Positions 61,711 through 64,000 of a DNA stretch of 64,000 nt are shown piece after piece. The number at the start of each line of letters is the position of its first letter. Within the stretch, counting starts at the first letter, position 1. A program made the position numbers and the translations under genes. Below the pieces are notes generated by a model. That model saw only the letters and a program-made list of their open reading frames with translations. It made no database searches and had not been told where the DNA came from. This DNA comes from Apostichopus japonicus (taxonomy: Eukaryota > Echinodermata > Holothuroidea > Aspidochirotida > Stichopodidae): NCBI RefSeq assembly GCF_037975245.1, contig NC_092576.1, forward strand, positions 29,676,611 to 29,740,610. The letters are read 5' to 3'.

Positions 61711-62287
61711 TCTCATTGACTCGAGTGGCCCTTCCACCCTACCCGCAGCCGCTTCCGCTATACCGGACACGATGGTCGCTAGTGGACCTCCTGTTCCTGA
61801 CAGGGAGGTCCACTCGATCAAGGTTGACGAGGAGTTAAGAACTCTGCTCCCTCGTAAGAAAAGGGGAAATACTGTTAGGGGCTTGAAAAGACCCGTATTG
61901 GGAAAATTTCGCAGGTAATGCGCAAGCCTGTCGTCTGCTATCGGGACGGCGTACCCCGGATGAATTTTGGAGTTAGTTAGCTGTTATGTGTGGGGTGGGG
62001 GGTTTGTGTGGTCCTTACATAATATGGGTTGGGGGTTTTCTGTTTGTGGTTTGGTGTTGGCTTTTTGGGGCTGGTTTGTGGAGCTTTATTGCTTTGGTTC
62101 TGTTAGCCTTTGGGTCCGTGTCCTTTTCACGTCACGTTAAACGCTATATTTTATTCATTTGTGGGGTTAGTGAGAGATTTCTGTTTGTGGGTTTTCAGTT
62201 GGGTTTTGGTGGTTGTTAAACAGACTGGGATTGTTTTTTGTTTTGTTGACCTTTGGTCCGTGTCCGTTTCTTTGCACGTAAAAAGCC
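61711..62287 (+). mobile_element. Non-autonomous Tx1 family-1 derivative, 5'-truncated copy in hAT
   Basis: Starts CTGATCTCATTGACTCGAG of the ORF1 C-terminus, crosses the same derivative junction (about 61918) and ends GCACGTAAAAAGC. ACCCTGA is present on both sides (61704-61710 and 62293-62299), a likely short target duplication; its CTGA overlaps the element start. A short C-run separates the end from the right copy. Confidence 0.82.
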
Positions 62288-62292
62288 CCCCA

Positions 62293-62664
62293 CCCTGAAC
62301 TGTGAGCGTCCCTGGAGCAAGAACTGAGCTTTTTCCTAAAGCAGTTTAGCGGGTCATCAATTCAGGAATACCAGACAATCTTCAAGGACATGGTTCCAGA
62401 GGTCCGGCGAATGTTCCCCAGGTTGAGCGGTTGCTGCGTCTCCTGCTCATCTCCCCAGCAAGCTCGTGCACAGCCGAACGTTCATTCAGTGCTCTTCGAC
62501 GCATGAAGACCTGGCTCCGTTGCACCATGACACAGCAGCGCCTTAACCATCTCATGATCTGCCAAGTGCATTGCGATAGGCTCGCAGCGTTGAGTCCACA
62601 GAGAATGGCAGAAGAGTTCATCAGATCATCAGACAGTCGTATACCGATTTTTGGGAACTTCTGA
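62293..62664 (+). pseudogene. hAT transposase, right part with dimerisation domain
   Basis: Continues LKQFSGSSIQEYQTIFKDMV and PEVRRMFP, then after a frame change LRLLLISPASSCTAERSFSA, LRRMKTWLRCTMTQQRLNHL and the stop after IPIFGNF. P(A/S)S.AERSFSALRR.KTWLR..M.Q.RLNHL is the hAT C-terminal dimerisation signature. Nothing downstream resembles a hAT terminal repeat. Confidence 0.82.
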
Positions 62665-62694
62665 CACTGCAGTGAATCCTCCTAAGTTCGGTGT

Positions 62695-62917
62695 GCTTTT
62701 TACGTGATCCGCCATGCGGGATACATACGTCACGGCCAAACGGCACTACCGAACCATCCCATTCTGACAAACGAAACTCAGGTCTAGCGAGCCAAAAAAA
62801 CATACGCCCGCCGATCTGCAGAGACAAAACGCCCAACCCCCCACTGAAACATTCAAAAACCTACAAAAGGACGACCCGCACGCAGCGAAACGAAAAACCC
62901 CTCCCCAGCACACCAGC
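62695..62917 (-). mobile_element. Short 5'-truncated Tx1 family-2 copy
   Basis: Reverse complement of the last 223 bp of family 2: GCTTTTTACGTGATCC, hairpin, CGTCACGGCCAAACGGCACT, the AACCATCCCATTCTGAC block, and up to CCCCAGCACACCAGC. It breaks where the sister copy continues GTCCAAAAAAGG. Confidence 0.85.
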
Positions 62918-62990
62918 ACACTGCGGTGACCGTGTTTGAAAATTAAAGAAAGACGTCATCTGAACTAACGTTACAATCATTTTCCGGTGT

Positions 62991-64000
62991 GCTGGTTACG
63001 TGATCCGCCATGCGGGATACAAAACGTCACGGCCAAACGGCACTACCGAACCATCCCATTCTGAAAAACGAAACTCAGGTCAAGCGAGCCAAAAAAACAA
63101 CATACGCCCGCCGACCTGCAGCGACAAAAAACGACCAACACCCCCCCCCCCCACTCAAACATTCAAAAAACTACAAAAGGACGACCCGCACGCAGTGAAA
63201 CGAAAAACCCCTCCCCAGCACACCACCGTCCAAAAAAGGCAGCCCCAGATAAACGGCGAAAATCGCCTTCAATTTAAAGGCGAATGTGACACTTCACCGC
63301 CTCCAGGACTGCCTGCCAACTGGCAACCTTCCCCCTAAAAACCACATCACATCTACTCCGCCAAACATGTTGTTTCACAATAGAGCAAACGAAAATAATG
63401 CGATGCAATACAGCAACCGAACAAACTGGAGGACAAACCGACCATGAACAGTCTCCCGTTACACGGTCGGTCCAGGTCTGAAACTAAGCAACAATGCCAA
63501 AAAACATGAGCGGTACTCTCTACGCTGTCACAGCCGGTCCTTGGGCACAGTCCATCTCCCAATCGCCAATGATACCTTTTAAGGTTGGTCACCAAGGCAC
63601 CGTGTGCACTTCTCCATGCAAGATCACGGAGCCTGCAACCATTCAGCCTCGAATGCACCGAACGCCATACTTCGGCAGAATGACGTCCCTGTACAAAAAA
63701 TGCATTCAAGGCCCTATCCCGCAACGAACTGTGAACGAGGGCCGGCTGTGACAGGTCAATAGGGGGCAACTCAATCAGAGCGGAGCAAATGACACGCACC
63801 ACCCTGTTTGGTGTACTACTATGCGGTTCTCTGTTGCTAAACAGCGCCGGGACCCATCCACGCAGTTGCAATCCGCCCCAAGAACGCCCCAATACCGCTC
63901 TCTTGACAAGCTCTGTACCACCAGACCATATGAATGAAAATATCGATCTCTCCAACCGCACCAGGACGCGGCGCGGAATTGGGTACACCGCGCCCGGGTA
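62991..64000 (-). mobile_element. Tx1 family-2 copy with internal deletions, running off the window
   Basis: Begins with the tail GCTGGTTACGTGATCCGCC (AAAAAGC changed to AACCAGC) and continues through the 3' UTR and the ORF2 C-terminus to the window edge. Relative to the full-length copies it lacks about 70 bp at 63433-63490 and about 170 bp near 63885. It lies 73 bp from the shorter copy at 62695-62917, in the same orientation. Confidence 0.85.
63226..64000 (-). pseudogene. Tx1 family-2 ORF2 C-terminal fragment
   Basis: Readable blocks: YPIPRRVLVRLERSIFSFIW, SGGTELVKRAVL, then RGWVPALFSNREPHSSTPNR, RLRDLAWRSAHGALVTNLKR and the zinc motif CPRTGCDSVESTAHVFWHC. Two deletions and several frame changes follow. 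The reverse transcriptase core lies beyond the window, if present. Confidence 0.8.

Overview
The window looks like repeat-dense genomic DNA from a marine invertebrate, most likely a deuterostome and possibly an echinoderm. The evidence is AT-rich intergenic DNA, runs of the AGGCCTA motif around 11.3-12.2 kb, short exons with GT/AG splice signals, and a mix of mobile elements (Tx1-type LINEs, Penelope-like, Jockey/I-group LINE, hAT, Mutator-type and Kolobok-type DNA transposons). Nothing bacterial or viral was seen. The species assignment is an inference.

Most of what can be read is mobile DNA, much of it nested. Two related Tx1-clade LINE families dominate. Family 1 has one apparently intact element on the minus strand (22396-27542: ORF1 426 aa, ORF2 1135 aa, joined by an ATGA overlap). 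It sits inside a Jockey/I-group LINE whose two halves lie at 20.88-22.39 kb and 27.54-27.96 kb. Family 1 also has a 5'-truncated copy (4960-8172) that was later split by a Penelope-like element (5855-7444, 13-bp target duplication). Three copies (9060-10008, 57502-58097, 61711-62287) share one internal deletion joining the end of ORF1 to the end of ORF2, as expected for an amplified non-autonomous derivative. Family 2 has two full-length but frame-damaged copies (27958-32877 plus, 49514-54408 minus, the latter with a perfect 16-bp target duplication), plus fragments at 62.7-64 kb and several solitary 3' tails.

Other transposon remains are two Mutator-type transposase pseudogenes (2.65-4.35 kb; 56.49-58.71 kb, split by a family-1 derivative), a hAT of ZMYM1/DUF4371 type (59.89-62.66 kb, split by another derivative), two Kolobok-type transposase fragments on the minus strand (38.79-39.48 and 45.30-46.0 kb), a second Penelope-like fragment (19.6-20.05 kb), LINE endonuclease fragments at 16.5-17.2 kb (with a 172-bp triplication) and 39.6-40.3 kb, a tRNA-headed SINE-like unit (20.2-20.6 kb) and two foldback/MITE-like units.

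The more host-like material is exonic. An OB-fold-like multi-exon gene lies on the minus strand at 13.4-15.8 kb, with a homologous exon on the plus strand at 55.42-55.83 kb. There is a zinc-finger/tyrosine-recombinase-N-like coding region (17.4-18.45 kb), a THAP exon (35.3-35.66 kb), exons of Cys/His 'YHxxCY' type (33.4-33.8 and 36.65-36.86 kb), a first-exon candidate at 12350-12469, and a decayed gene with a CXC motif and a P2X7-C-terminal-like zinc domain (40.87-42.86 kb). Most of these carry stops or frameshifts. The rest is AT-rich DNA in which no gene could be supported.
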